From positions 62,001 through 126,000 of the forward strand of contig JAHQIW010000160.1 of the NCBI GenBank assembly GCA_019055375.1: a stretch of 64,000 bases of DNA. Reading direction: 5' to 3'. Made by a program: the position numbers and the translations under genes. The notes beneath the pieces are model-generated. The model saw nothing but the letters and a program-made list of their open reading frames with translations, was not told where the DNA came from and searched no databases. This document shows positions 55,601 through 62,300 of this stretch, piece by piece. The stretch's first letter is position 1; every line of letters starts with the position of its first letter. The stretch comes from Parelaphostrongylus tenuis. Its lineage: Eukaryota; Nematoda; Chromadorea; Rhabditida; Metastrongylidae.

Positions 55601-57013
55601 TTAAATTGCGCATTTTCTTAGAACATTTCGGTATACAGCTTGTCTGTACTTGCTTAAGATGGAGCTCGCTACATGCTCCATAAATCTTGTGTTCCGCTTC
55701 ATTAGCATTTTCCCCTGCGCACCATCCGTGCCTGAGTAGCAAGGGAATTTGCTCTGACGACAGTTCCATCTCAAAGAAAGTATAGGCAAGTTGTATACCA
55801 AAATGTTTGCAAAAAAAAAACGCAATTAAAAGACACAAAATTAAACAGATAAAATTAATTGCTTTTGATTAATAAATCTGTGGAGTACATTTTCCGCAGA
55901 TGGCGCTTTTGAGGTACAAAAGTCGTCATATTCGAAGTCCTATGATAGTCATTATAAAAAATACTCCGTATATAATAAGCATACAGATAAATAGTATTTT
56001 TTACACACTTCCGAGCAAAATTAAAGTTTTCGCATATCTTTACTTTTACTCTTATTACGAAAGACGGCAGAGTCATATTTGTACACTTAACAATGTCCTT
56101 CGGGAGCCTACTGATGTACTGATTTTTATTTCTCTACATATCGAGTGGTTCAACACTATAGTCATTGAGCTGTGAAATTCTAGTCATCTTTTGTATGAAG
56201 TCGTTCCTTCCCATCTACAATCTATTAAGGCCACCAAACGTTTTTCTGGTAGTGGATTCGGCTACCACCTAAAGATTTTTTGTCGCTCTTATAAAAATTA
56301 CCGAATACTGGTTGACATGGTTCTCGTCTAAAACTCAAGATAGCTGTGCTATGTCGTTCCATATGGGTGAAGGTGGTTGAATTTGTCCTAAACAAGTATA
56401 CAAGTATCACATTCCCAAACACATTGATGTAAGGCCTGCCGAGGGAAATATCAAGTCGAACCAGCGGATGGGTCGACTTGGGCAGTTTACACTTTGGAGA
56501 AAACCATTACCACTGCCGTTACCCTCTCTTTAATGTCCGAATTACTCTTTTTCCTATTCCAAAATAGGTCTTATAACAATTTGGAGACTCAAAAAGCTGG
56601 ATTTTCTGCGCCATATTTATTCTACAGCGTGTGATTGAACCAAGTCTCATCCGTAGTTATCTTCTGACCATTACGCAACATAGCCTTTTACATTATATAT
56701 CACCTAAGTTATTTTACCAATAGATTCTATATACACAATTTATATATATATTCATATATACTCAAATACTTTGTGATATCATGACAATGTTAAATTTTTT
56801 TTCTTAAAATATTCTGTACATAAATTTTCTAGGAAGGAAATGCGCGTATTGTTTCACAATCACACAGTGAATGAGTTTTTCTTCGACAACATCGATCCAG
56901 TTCTGGAAAAGTTGAATACTTATGTTATGAATGTTAAGCGGCTGAAGGACATAGACACCCACAAGCGGCGGAATTTTGAAATCAAACGACAAGTCTTGAC
57001 TTTCATGAATTAG
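31540..57013 (+). CDS. GH20 beta-N-acetylhexosaminidase (hexosaminidase D / nematode HEX type), membrane-anchored
   Basis: Exo-hexosaminidase of glycoside hydrolase family 20. Nematode relatives (C. elegans HEX-2 to HEX-5) are type II Golgi proteins that trim terminal GlcNAc/GalNAc from glycans. Exons: 31540-31689, 34678-34842, 34915-34971, 35907-36012, 36307-36417, 39654-39753, 40882-41004, 42998-43119, 46650-46792, 48619-48677, 49383-49524, 52052-52154, 53792-53927, 54315-54386, 56833-57013. Phases agree at every junction except across the unlocated exon between 41005 and 42997. Motifs: basic N-terminus plus anchor, [25 protein letters not shown], catalytic [28 protein letters not shown] one-base frameshift in 36307-36417 and the missing exon leave it open whether this is a working gene, a pseudogene or an imperfect assembly. 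AATAAA lies at 57259. Confidence 0.87.
32580..32665 (-). repeat. Family-B element fragment with ribozyme relic
   Basis: TTGATAAGGATATTACATGT and AGGTCCAGTGGTATACAGGC match the left arm of the family-B palindromes. On the minus strand (32620-32662) the hammerhead reads UAGACGA, a mismatched stem II and GGAA, so the core is lost. Confidence 0.6.
34160..34500 (+). repeat. tRNA-derived SINE, family S2, best copy
   Basis: TGGTGGTGCAACGGTTAGCA (about 34396-34415) is an A-box-like tRNA segment and GGTTCGAATCC (34440-34450) a perfect B box. Upstream lies the family marker GTGGTATGATGTTATGC. The tRNA-like part (about 34390-34460) lacks convincing acceptor pairing, so I call it a SINE head rather than a tRNA gene. 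Confidence 0.6.
34678..34842 (+). CDS. Hexosaminidase exon 2
   Basis: The acceptor is TTTCAG or TTTCAGAG (34675/34677); phase 0 favours 34678. Encodes [40 protein letters not shown] and [15 protein letters not shown]. Lumenal stem region. Donor GAT|GTATGT. Confidence 0.7.
34915..34971 (+). CDS. Hexosaminidase exon 3
   Basis: Acceptor TTTTTTTTCCAG|AGT and donor AAG|GTAGGC. Encodes [19 protein letters not shown]. Nineteen codons, phase 0 on both sides, separated from exon 2 by a 72-bp intron. Confidence 0.75.
35290..35745 (+). mobile_element. Mariner transposase relic
   Basis: Frames in this intron read [34 protein letters not shown] and [13 protein letters not shown], matching the mariner pattern (D/Y)NAxPHxxxxxxxxL, then P-x-YSPDxAPxxY, then I-x-x-LPxRWQ. 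The first catalytic Asp region is not seen and Asp before NAKPH is Tyr, so it is a dead fragment. Confidence 0.85.
35907..36012 (+). CDS. Hexosaminidase exon 4: start of GH20 domain
   Basis: Acceptor TTTTTTGAAG|TAC and donor ACAG|GTCAGA. Encodes [20 protein letters not shown] then [26 protein letters not shown] is the opening strand of hexosaminidase-D barrels. The intron before it holds a mariner relic. Confidence 0.85.
36307..36417 (+). CDS. Hexosaminidase exon 5, with one-base frameshift
   Basis: Acceptor TTCACAG|GA and donor CCAG|GTTTAT. The exon begins GVLIEW and resumes in a different frame as [19 protein letters not shown] and [11 protein letters not shown]. The family pattern is EWEDMFPW. 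Here the G run after GAATG is one base short (GAATGGAGGATATG, 36318-36331), and the unshifted frame soon meets TAG. The two halves are otherwise well conserved. Confidence 0.85.
37921..37955 (-). ncRNA. Hammerhead-like motif, family D
   Basis: Minus strand: GGCU, CUGAAGA, AGGCGAGCCGCC, AAAA in place of GAAA, CGUU, AGCC. Stem I GGCU/AGCC is kept. Probably inactive. Confidence 0.4.
38407..38438 (+). ncRNA. Hammerhead-like motif, family D
   Basis: GGCU, CUGAAGA, AGGCGGCCC, GAAA (38427-38430), AGUU, AGCC. Stem II is disturbed compared with the copy at 24623. Confidence 0.4.
38571..38584. repeat. Poly-C run
   Basis: Fourteen C in a row at the palindrome/LINE boundary. Such runs are prone to assembly length error. 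Confidence 0.9.
38590..39190. mobile_element. Two RTE LINE fragments joined in inverted orientation
   Basis: About 38590-38755 matches minus-orientation RTE sequence (the same order as 62740-62890: GTAACTGGAGCATTCGG, then CATTTCGTTGAG). From about 38765 to 39190 the sequence is RTE C-terminal coding on the plus strand: [20 protein letters not shown], then frameshifted remnants matching [15 protein letters not shown] and GRP-x-(T/S)-RWSDFF. The switch in orientation lies near 38760. Confidence 0.75.
39654..39753 (+). CDS. Hexosaminidase exon 6
   Basis: Acceptor GACGTCTCAG|C and donor CAG|GTACAG. Encodes [20 protein letters not shown] then [13 protein letters not shown]. [17 protein letters not shown] is the most diagnostic block of the hexosaminidase D family. 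Confidence 0.93.
40560..40790. repeat. Dispersed non-coding repeat
   Basis: TATGCTTTTCGTGCTTCCAG and GGCAACGTGGAGCAGTAGCG to TTTTTGTCCAACGCAAAGG match the repeats at about 21060-21270 and 59480-59680. Confidence 0.5.
40882..41004 (+). CDS. Hexosaminidase exon 7: catalytic Asp-Glu
   Basis: Acceptor TTTTGAG|GTA and donor GAG|GTAGGT. Encodes [40 protein letters not shown] and E. HIGADE carries the adjacent Asp and Glu used in GH20 substrate-assisted catalysis. Confidence 0.93.
41301..41343 (+). ncRNA. Hammerhead ribozyme, family C, intact core
   Basis: Stem I GUGCUA (41301-41306) with UAGCAC (41338-41343), CUGAUGA (41307-41313), stem II GGCU-CGAA-GGCC (four pairs, one U-G), GAAA (41326-41329), then CAUGUAUC providing a very short helix III and a UC cleavage site. 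All invariant positions are present. The upstream box GGGTACATCCCCGTGCAAGT is shared with the relics at 27369 and 27687. Confidence 0.8.
41515..41645 (-). repeat. Degenerate family-D hammerhead-like repeat, copy 1
   Basis: Minus strand CGGCUUUGAAGAGGACGAAACGCG (41530-41556, shown as motif) has UUGAAGA and GAAAC. Its flank GAGTGATTC...CTCGTTGTGGCTTTCGTTCT is repeated in the copy at 41875-42000. Confidence 0.45.
41875..42000 (-). repeat. Degenerate family-D hammerhead-like repeat, copy 2
   Basis: Minus strand GGCUCUGAAGAAGACGGAAC (within 41888-41917), then flank CCTCGCTGTGGTCTTTGGTG, parallel to copy 1. GAAA is changed to GGAA. Confidence 0.45.
42998..43119 (+). CDS. Hexosaminidase exon 8
   Basis: Acceptor AATTCTAG|G and donor TCAC|GTATGA. 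Encodes [40 protein letters not shown]. The WHDM and WDYSE blocks are conserved GH20 strand ends. An upstream GT (43113) is rejected because only 43120 gives the phase needed by exon 9. Confidence 0.9.
44312..44605 (+). repeat. tRNA-derived SINE, family S1, + copy
   Basis: Head CATGTGGCGCAGTGGTTAGA, body TAGCTCACCAAGC...ATCGGATCGGTAAATT, tail CACCTCAAACGAGTATGTAA and CATCGACGCCAGCTTTATAC, all shared with 3343-3645. Confidence 0.75.
45180..46120 (-). pseudogene. Unidentified degenerate coding-like stretch, possibly a transposase relic
   Basis: Minus-strand frames at 45926-46117, 45528-45840 and about 45180-45310 look protein-like (for example [20 protein letters not shown] and [20 protein letters not shown], the latter with a CxxxxCxxC pattern like transposon zinc ribbons). 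I do not recognise the family and the frames are interrupted. It could instead be chance. Confidence 0.3.
46650..46792 (+). CDS. Hexosaminidase exon 9
   Basis: Acceptor AACTTCCAG|AA and donor CGT|GTAAGG. Encodes [40 protein letters not shown] and QWIITQR. The W-x-(S/A)-SAFKG block is typical of the family. Confidence 0.9.
48619..48677 (+). CDS. Hexosaminidase exon 10
   Basis: Acceptor TTTTTTAG|ATG and donor TCAAG|GTGAGT. Encodes [20 protein letters not shown] (last Arg split). GIIITGW is the conserved strand before the RYDH block. Confidence 0.88.
49383..49524 (+). CDS. Hexosaminidase exon 11
   Basis: Acceptor TTCCTTCAG|A and donor ATG|GTATAA. Encodes [40 protein letters not shown] and FENASIM. 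RYDHxxxLCE-(L/I)-LPVGxPS is a hallmark of hexosaminidase D. Confidence 0.93.
49654..50100 (-). mobile_element. Mariner transposase relic
   Basis: The minus-strand frame contains [40 protein letters not shown] and [17 protein letters not shown], which match the mariner C-terminal half (HxAxxTLxxLxxLxxEVLxHPPYSPDL, then KxFxNxxxxxxAxxEF, then FYxxGIxxLxxRWQxC). The YSPDL motif has become PSCPSY and the N-terminal half is missing. Confidence 0.8.
50397..50439 (-). ncRNA. Hammerhead ribozyme, family A, mutated core
   Basis: Minus strand: GCCCGG, CUGACAA, stem II GUCGUUAAGGAC, GAAA, CACGUG, UA, UCGGGC. The G8 of CUGANGA is A. G8 is catalytic, so activity is unlikely. Confidence 0.65.
50713..50754 (+). 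ncRNA. Hammerhead ribozyme, family A, mutated core
   Basis: GCCCGG, CGGACGA (U4 replaced by G), stem II GUUUGUAAAGAC, GAAA, CACGUG, UA, UCGGGU. Structure retained, core broken. Confidence 0.65.
52052..52154 (+). CDS. Hexosaminidase exon 12
   Basis: Acceptor TTTTTTCAG|GCA and donor CCAG|GTACCA. Encodes AIARKAELGC-like sequence: [20 protein letters not shown] then [16 protein letters not shown]-terminal extension beyond the barrel. Confidence 0.8.
52877..52919 (-). ncRNA. Hammerhead ribozyme, family A, intact core
   Basis: Minus strand: GUCUGA pairs with UCGGGC using G-U wobbles; CUGACGA (position 7 = C, a tolerated position); stem II GACU-GUAG-AGUC (four Watson-Crick pairs); GAAA; CACGUG helix III; UA cleavage site. 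Confidence 0.8.
53109..53151 (+). ncRNA. Hammerhead ribozyme, family A, intact core
   Basis: GCCCGA (53109-53114), CUGACGA (53115-53121), stem II GACU-GUAA-GGUC, GAAA (53134-53137), CACGUGUA (53138-53145), UCGGGC (53146-53151). Stem I is 6 perfect pairs. Predicted cleavage follows 53145. Confidence 0.85.
53500..53590 (-). repeat. tRNA-like repeat
   Basis: Minus strand: GATATCGCAATGGTGGGAAC is A-box-like and GGTTCAATCCCGC B-box-like with tRNA-like spacing. The intervening arms fold poorly. Pseudo-tRNA or SINE head. Confidence 0.45.
53792..53927 (+). CDS. Hexosaminidase exon 13
   Basis: Acceptor GAAGTTTCAG|GC and donor GATG|GTGAGC. Encodes [40 protein letters not shown] and VSQRW. The [13 protein letters not shown] block supports C-terminal homology to nematode HEX proteins. 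Confidence 0.85.
54315..54386 (+). CDS. Hexosaminidase exon 14
   Basis: Acceptor TTTATTTAG|G. Encodes [20 protein letters not shown] then ESLE. Donor GGA|GTAAGA leads in phase to exon 15. If it were skipped the frame would stop two bases later at TAA (54388). Confidence 0.82.
54715..54890 (+). repeat. SINE-like repeat, second copy of the 2388-2640 family
   Basis: Shares the tail AAGAAGACGAAAAACGAA and the CCCAAC...GCGGC/AATCAATAACGAACG(C)CC-type middle with the copy at 2388-2640. Confidence 0.35.
55380..55830 (-). mobile_element. Mariner-like transposase relic, internally deleted
   Basis: Minus strand begins [20 protein letters not shown] with [13 protein letters not shown], resembling the mariner N-terminal helix-turn-helix (LRxxLLxEFxxGxNAxEAxxxI). 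Further on it reads [14 protein letters not shown], then [16 protein letters not shown], the (H)DNAR...YSPDxAP region out of frame. The middle of the protein is missing. Confidence 0.65.
56440..56680 (-). mobile_element. Possible mariner fragment
   Basis: Minus strand reads [16 protein letters not shown], resembling the first catalytic Asp region of mariner (IVTGDE-W-Y). Short and interrupted. It may be the displaced middle of the relic at 55380-55830. Confidence 0.4.
56833..57013 (+). CDS. Hexosaminidase last exon
   Basis: Acceptor ATTTTCTAG|G. Encodes [50 protein letters not shown] and ends KRQVLTFMN then TAG (57011-57013). Phase joins exon 14 exactly. A poly(A) signal AATAAA is at 57259-57264. 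Confidence 0.88.
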
Positions 57014-57326
57014 AAATACCTTCTCGCGTTTTGATCTAGAAACTTCCATCTACTTTTCGTGTTTCCTAGCTTAATCTTAAGTCTATTATTCAGCATGAAG
57101 CACTAAAGTATACAACTTTAGCTTTTACTGTGCTTTCCATGTAACCAAGAAACTTGTAAAGAATCTCCATTTGCACTTTATTGTGTTTTTCCTTGCCTTC
57201 ATCCAGTCATTTCAACGTTTTCCTTATGTCATTAGTTACTTTATGAAACGTTGTCTTAATAAATCATTAAAATCGAAAATCGGTCAAGTCAGCATCAAAC
57301 TAGAATTGAAATTTTGAAATCTTCAG

Positions 57327-57596
57327 GACACAGTGGATGTGCAGTGAAACTTCTTTACGATAACATGAGGTCAGGTCGATCTATAGCGCGTCCGTAGGAA
57401 TGAGTAATGACGTCTTTTTCATCTTTTTGAATTATTCAGCTACTCAAATGTTTTGACTTGCTGCGTATTAGGATTTAGTAAAGCAGCAAACGAGTACCCG
57501 CTTCCGTACTTGATTACTCGTCTATACGACCCACCGCTCGAGGATTATGTGGGAAACCAATTTTCCATTTATATTGATAACGGCGAGATATCATAG
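57327..57596 (+). CDS. Two exons of an unidentified protein
   Basis: Exon 57327-57369 (acceptor ATCTTCAG|GA, donor ATGAG|GTCAGG) encodes HSGCAVKLLYDNM. After a 70-bp intron, exon 57440-57596 (acceptor ATTATTCAG|C) encodes YSNVLTCCVLGFSKAANEYP, LPYLITRLYDPPLEDYVGNQ and FSIYIDNGEIS then TAG. Phases join (AG|C). The composition looks protein-coding, but I do not recognise the family and found no 5' exon. It starts 314 bp after the hexosaminidase stop, so it may be the end of another gene, a remnant, or chance. Confidence 0.4.
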
Positions 57597-58489
57597 TCGG
57601 TTACTAGATGAAGGATGGTTATTTTCACCGATCTGCATAGAAATCAGTCTCAGAAATATGTTATTCTTTACTTTATCACTTTAACCAGCAATGAGTTTAC
57701 TGAACCATTTAAAAGGTTGTTCGCCTCGCTAAGGTTGACTCTCAACTTCCTGTAGGCACTGTCTGTGCGAGCTTGTCATGTCAACAACAAACCGGTAATA
57801 AATTTGTAAGTCTGCATATAAATTTCCATTAAAAAGTAGCTTTTACATTTTTCAGCATAGAATGCAGTTTTTTGTCAATTTTGTAATGTTGTTCCAATCG
57901 TTCTCTCAGTCGCATCTAAGAACACCACAATAAAAGGAGAAGAGGAGCAACCTGACTTAATATTCGGGCATCTCACGTTAGTTTTTGAGACTTAGAGATC
58001 GTGATCATCGTTAAAACCTAAAACATTTTTATTATTACACCCGACTGGTTTCTTATAAGCTCATCATTGAGCAATCAGATAATGAGAAGGGTGACAAGTA
58101 CCGCAGTGGTTAGAGATGCCCTACACTACAGATGTGGTCGTTGGCTGGACTTGTTCTGCATAAACAAATCTTGCACCTCTTTGTGATCAAAACAATGACA
58201 CCGGGCATGTATAGTCGAATAAATCGTTGTATTGGTAAAGTGAACTTGGGAAATCTACCAGGAGGTAAATATGGATTTCATAACGTCTACGATGCTACCC
58301 AATGGAGACGAGTGCATAGCATCGAACACGATAGATAACGGCTATGACCTTGCTCTTTTCACGCTTTTGGCGATTAATAATCTACCATAACTTGAAGAAA
58401 TATGATGCGGTTGTTGTACACACTCCTTTTATTGCTCTGTAATGGCTGATGAGTTTCCAATTTCTGTTTCCAAATTTCAAACATTATAA

Positions 58490-58700
58490 GAGGTAATTGA
58501 ATTCATCCTTAGTTTACATGCCGACTTTCGGTGGCGTATTGATGTTTGGATTCAGTAATTGCTGTCCCCCCATACAAGCCTGCTATCAATTCACCGACTC
58601 CGAAAGATGGAAGACTTGGTGAGTCGGGAACGTGAGATCAAACCAGCGATTACGTGCGTGCTTAAAACACCCTCTAACCACTGCGCCACACGCCCCTTAC
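58490..58700 (-). repeat. tRNA-derived SINE, family S1, - copy
   Basis: Minus strand GTGTGGCGCAGTGGTTAGAG head at about 58678-58697, B-box-like segment, and TGAATTCAATTACCTC tail. Confidence 0.75.
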
Positions 58701-59479
58701 ATTATGTTTACGTGTACACATAATCTCAATAACAAGGAATTCAATGTTTTTACAAATGTTCTCCATCATCTTATGCTTTATTATCTAATAAAAGCCTCTG
58801 CTCAACCGAGCAAATACTATTAGCGGTCCTTTCCTGATTATGAGAGAACAAGATCCCATTCGCTGGAGAGGAGCTCTCCATAGAAGTGTTAGTCTCTTTA
58901 TAAGCTGAGACTTGATACGACAGCATCCTTTTTCAAAACGCCTCTTTATAACGCTGTAGCATCCAGATCAAAAATTATGTTTCGTATTCGGGTTTCGCCT
59001 ATTTTTATCACGCGTATAATTTGTTGGAAGCTGAAAAGGTTGTCAGTGTGCAGCTAATTTTTCGTAGTCTCTTAGTAAATCGTTTTATAGGAAGTTCTTT
59101 GAGCGGATAAAAATTTCCAGCTGAACAACACTATATCAATCGTCTTTCTTAGTCCCGTTCCATGCCACGCCCTGCCACGGCCGTCGCTTTGTTGAATAGC
59201 CAGTGAAGAACTTGTTAAAAATGTATTTTGCTCGTATTTCGCTTGCTAAACCGTATATTCAGAATATAAGCGCATCGCTAGAATCAGGAAACATCACGCT
59301 AACAGATCTTTACTGATAGTCTAGAGAAGAGCCTCTGCCCGGCGTGGCTTGAAGCATAAATCCAAAAACCAGAGGAGATCGAAAGATCAAAAGAGATCAT
59401 CAAAAAACCAGCGCATTTTTGAGTTCTTTGAAGCTTGTGCTACAATTTTGGCACTGTCACTCTGGTGATGTGGTTTTGT

Positions 59480-59680
59480 TCAGCGAGATACGAAAGGGAT
59501 AAGGAAAAAGCAAGTGGTTTCATGAAGCATGATTTTATTTTTGATGATACAGCGTTATGATAGGGTATTTTGAAAAAAAAAACGGCAACGTGAGACTGTA
59601 GCCTGAAGTCTCAGCTTTCGAACGGTTACTAACACTTCTATGAAAAGCTCCTCTCCGGCGAATGGAATCGGTTTATTATT
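59480..59680. repeat. Dispersed non-coding repeat
   Basis: GATGATACAGCGTTATGATA to GCTCCTCTCCGGCGAATGG matches repeats at 21120-21270 and 40640-40790. Confidence 0.5.
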
Positions 59681-60249
59681 TGTTCTCTTATAATCAGAAA
59701 GAACCCTTATAGCTTTTCAATTCATTCGTACTAAGACGTCGCTGCACGCGCAATGATTATACTGCCTCGAAACAGGAAGTCGGATTCTAGTCATTCTACA
59801 TATTTACAAATTTGTGTGGAGCTCATCGAGAGTGTAGTAACTTGAATAATAACTTTCATGTGTATATTGTGCAGAACTTCCAAACAAGTACATAGGTAGA
59901 GCCTGGCCGAAGGAGAAGATTCAGTCGATCTAAAGAGGCTGAATAAATGATTACGGATGTATGGTCGAATACCATTTCAAATCACGGCATTTTTCTGTTT
60001 GCCTACTTTTTCGAATTATATGTCCTGAGTAAATCATCTTGGTGAATCAAAGATCCCTCCTCAGCGATATTGCTGTCGTTCTTAAGTTTTGCACTGGATC
60101 AAACCATCGTCTCCTTTGCGCAACGTTCCATCTTTCGCAGAATAAACGCGCCTAAATTCAAAACAAAGAAGTCTAAGAACTACCATAAACTGGAATGTAT
60201 TCAAGTCATTACTAGGTTTTTGGGAAGATACCGTTGTTGATAATCTACG

Positions 60250-61720
60250 AAGAATGCGATCAGCTCATTCGACGTCTTAACGTTAGCGCTATAAAAACCG
60301 AGAGTCATCCAGTCACGAAGAGACGGTTGTATCTGCAAACACTCGAGCTGATACGTCAATGTGGAATCGCACGAGGCACAGGCAACTGAAACCACATGCC
60401 CGAACTTGAGAAACGTTGCAGAGAAGTGATAAAAGAAGAACTCAAAGAAAGACGAGCAGCAGTTATGATCGAAACTGAAGAAGCTGGAAAGAGGATTCGC
60501 AGAGCTCACTGAGGCTTATTTAGTTACGTTATTAAGATGATTGCACTTCGACACCCTGATAGGACACTTGCGGTTTCCAAAAGGGCAATGAAGAAAATCA
60601 TCTTAAATTACTACTCAAATCTCTGAATTGCCCATTCCCTCTTATCGTCAGATGAATTAAAAGAGCATGAATGAGTCGTTCCACCGGTTCTCCCTTCCGT
60701 GATCCAACACGCTATATCGTCGGTAAAAAATAGAACAACACGTCTACAGGTTGTTCTCATCAACCCCCTAGCTCGACTCTTCACTCGTTACCTGTCAAAT
60801 TGCAGAGTTACCAGTTAATGGAGAACCATCAATACCGAGTTATTGTTCAAAAATGACACAGGCAGTTATTGCCGAATCTTCCTTCATGAACTCTTTACTT
60901 GAGTCATTCTAGAGGGTTTGCAAAGAACTGGACGAAGGACAGCCATGCGAACTAGCAGGGCTTTATAAAGGATTAATGCACTGGATCACATTTGCACGAT
61001 CACAACTTTCACCAAAGTTTCACGAGAATAGAAAATTCGCTCCATTTTCCCGTCATCGATTTGGAGAAAGCCTTTGATTCAGTTCAAACAGAAGCAGTCA
61101 TAGGGGCTTTGAACTGTCACAGCGTCCGTGCTATGTACATAACGATCCTTCTAGAGTAAACATAGGTTTTACAATCAAAATATTGCCATTCTACAATGAT
61201 ATTATTATCGACGTAGGAAGAAAGGTTCTATAAGGCGACACGATCTTGCTGAAATTATTTACTGCCTGCTCATGCGAGCATTACGGGAGTGAAAAGCGAC
61301 AGTCGACAATGAAACCATCTTCGCTTCGAACTGATGTTGACCGATTTTGACTACGTCTATGGAAAGATCGGCCCCGATTAAATCTAGCAAAAACGTTGTT
61401 TATGAGGAACGGATGGCTTAAGAGCATCGAGGATGTAGCGGAGAGGACGAAGAACAACTGACTTCTTGCCTAGCTCTTCGACTTGACGGTTATTCCTACC
61501 CTAATGTACGCAGCAAGACCCTGGTAGCTACGTAAGCAGGATGAGAAATCACTTGGCATTGATGAACGCACGGTCGAAAGATCTGTGCTAGGTGTATCCG
61601 GTATCTCGCAGATGAGAGGGAGCGAAAGCGCCTAGCACATAGTGGTACCGAAAACCAAGCAACAAAACCATCTATTACACATAATTATGCTATTGTAGAA
61701 GCATGTTTCAAACAGCCACC
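60250..61720 (+). mobile_element. RTE-type LINE relic, + strand
   Basis: Plus strand: linker-like REVIKEELKERRAAVMIETE at about 60424-60485, the proline-rich junction before RT at about 60680, and the RT block VIDLEKAFDSVQTEAVIGAL at 61052-61112. C-terminal region at 61500-61640 (YAARPW, then RKQDEKSLGI). Frames are broken, and the ADD site region reads LTDFDYVYGK. Non-functional. Confidence 0.75.
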
Positions 61721-61839
61721 AGTGTCTGGGTAGAAAAAGAACATATGGCTGACTCTACAAGCTTGACAAGTTAAACAGCCATCTCTAATGGCTATAACAC
61801 AGTTGGAGACCCTCAGGCTAGACTTAGAAGAAATTTGGC

Positions 61840-62300
61840 GCTCACAGACGATAAGTCAGACGGAAATAAGGTTTATTCACCCTGCTCTTTCTTCTGATGA
61901 AGCAAGCACAACTATCAAACGCCGCTGAAACGAGCAGGTTTAGATAATTTGGTAGTAGTAATCGAGACACCCCCAAATACACTAAAGACCCAGTTATTCC
62001 GCAACTGACTGCATGACCACCTCTGCGAAAAGAAAGAGTGCTAAATTCGCCAAAACAGTAGAGTTGGCGATTGAATGAGATCTGGTGCAATACACCCAAT
62101 CTTCTACAAGGCATGCGGGGACGAATACATTGGCGAAATTAACTAGGGCACGCATAAGGGACAAAAACATAAAGGACCAAATTTAGACGTCAAATTCACC
62201 ATTCTCGAACGGGAAACCATAACATCCGTGCGCAAAATTTCTCGAGCTTTTTGGATACATAGTAAAGACCCAAAAATGAATTGCATAGTGGGATGATTCG
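61840..62300 (+). mobile_element. Penelope-like element fragment (GIY-YIG endonuclease region)
   Basis: Plus-strand fragments read RAGLDNLVVVIETPPNTLKT, then KACGDEYIGEIN (62107-62143), then KGQKHKGPNLDVKFTILERE and RKISRAFWIHSKDPKMNC. This order (RAGL-x-(N/D)-(L/S)-V, CGDEYIGET, ILxHE, (E/R)AFWIHxKxPxMN) is that of the C-terminal GIY-YIG region of nematode Penelope-like retroelements. The reverse transcriptase part is not seen and stops interrupt the frame. Confidence 0.75.

Larger units (their letters stand above)
57600..60250. other. Region downstream of the coding exons
   Basis: A tRNA-like piece (about 58095-58180), SINE S1 on the minus strand (58490-58700), and a dispersed repeat (59480-59680). 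An exon-like GCACTGTCTGTGCGAGC segment flanked by TGTAG and GTAATA lies at 57754-57795, too short to assign. Confidence 0.5.
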
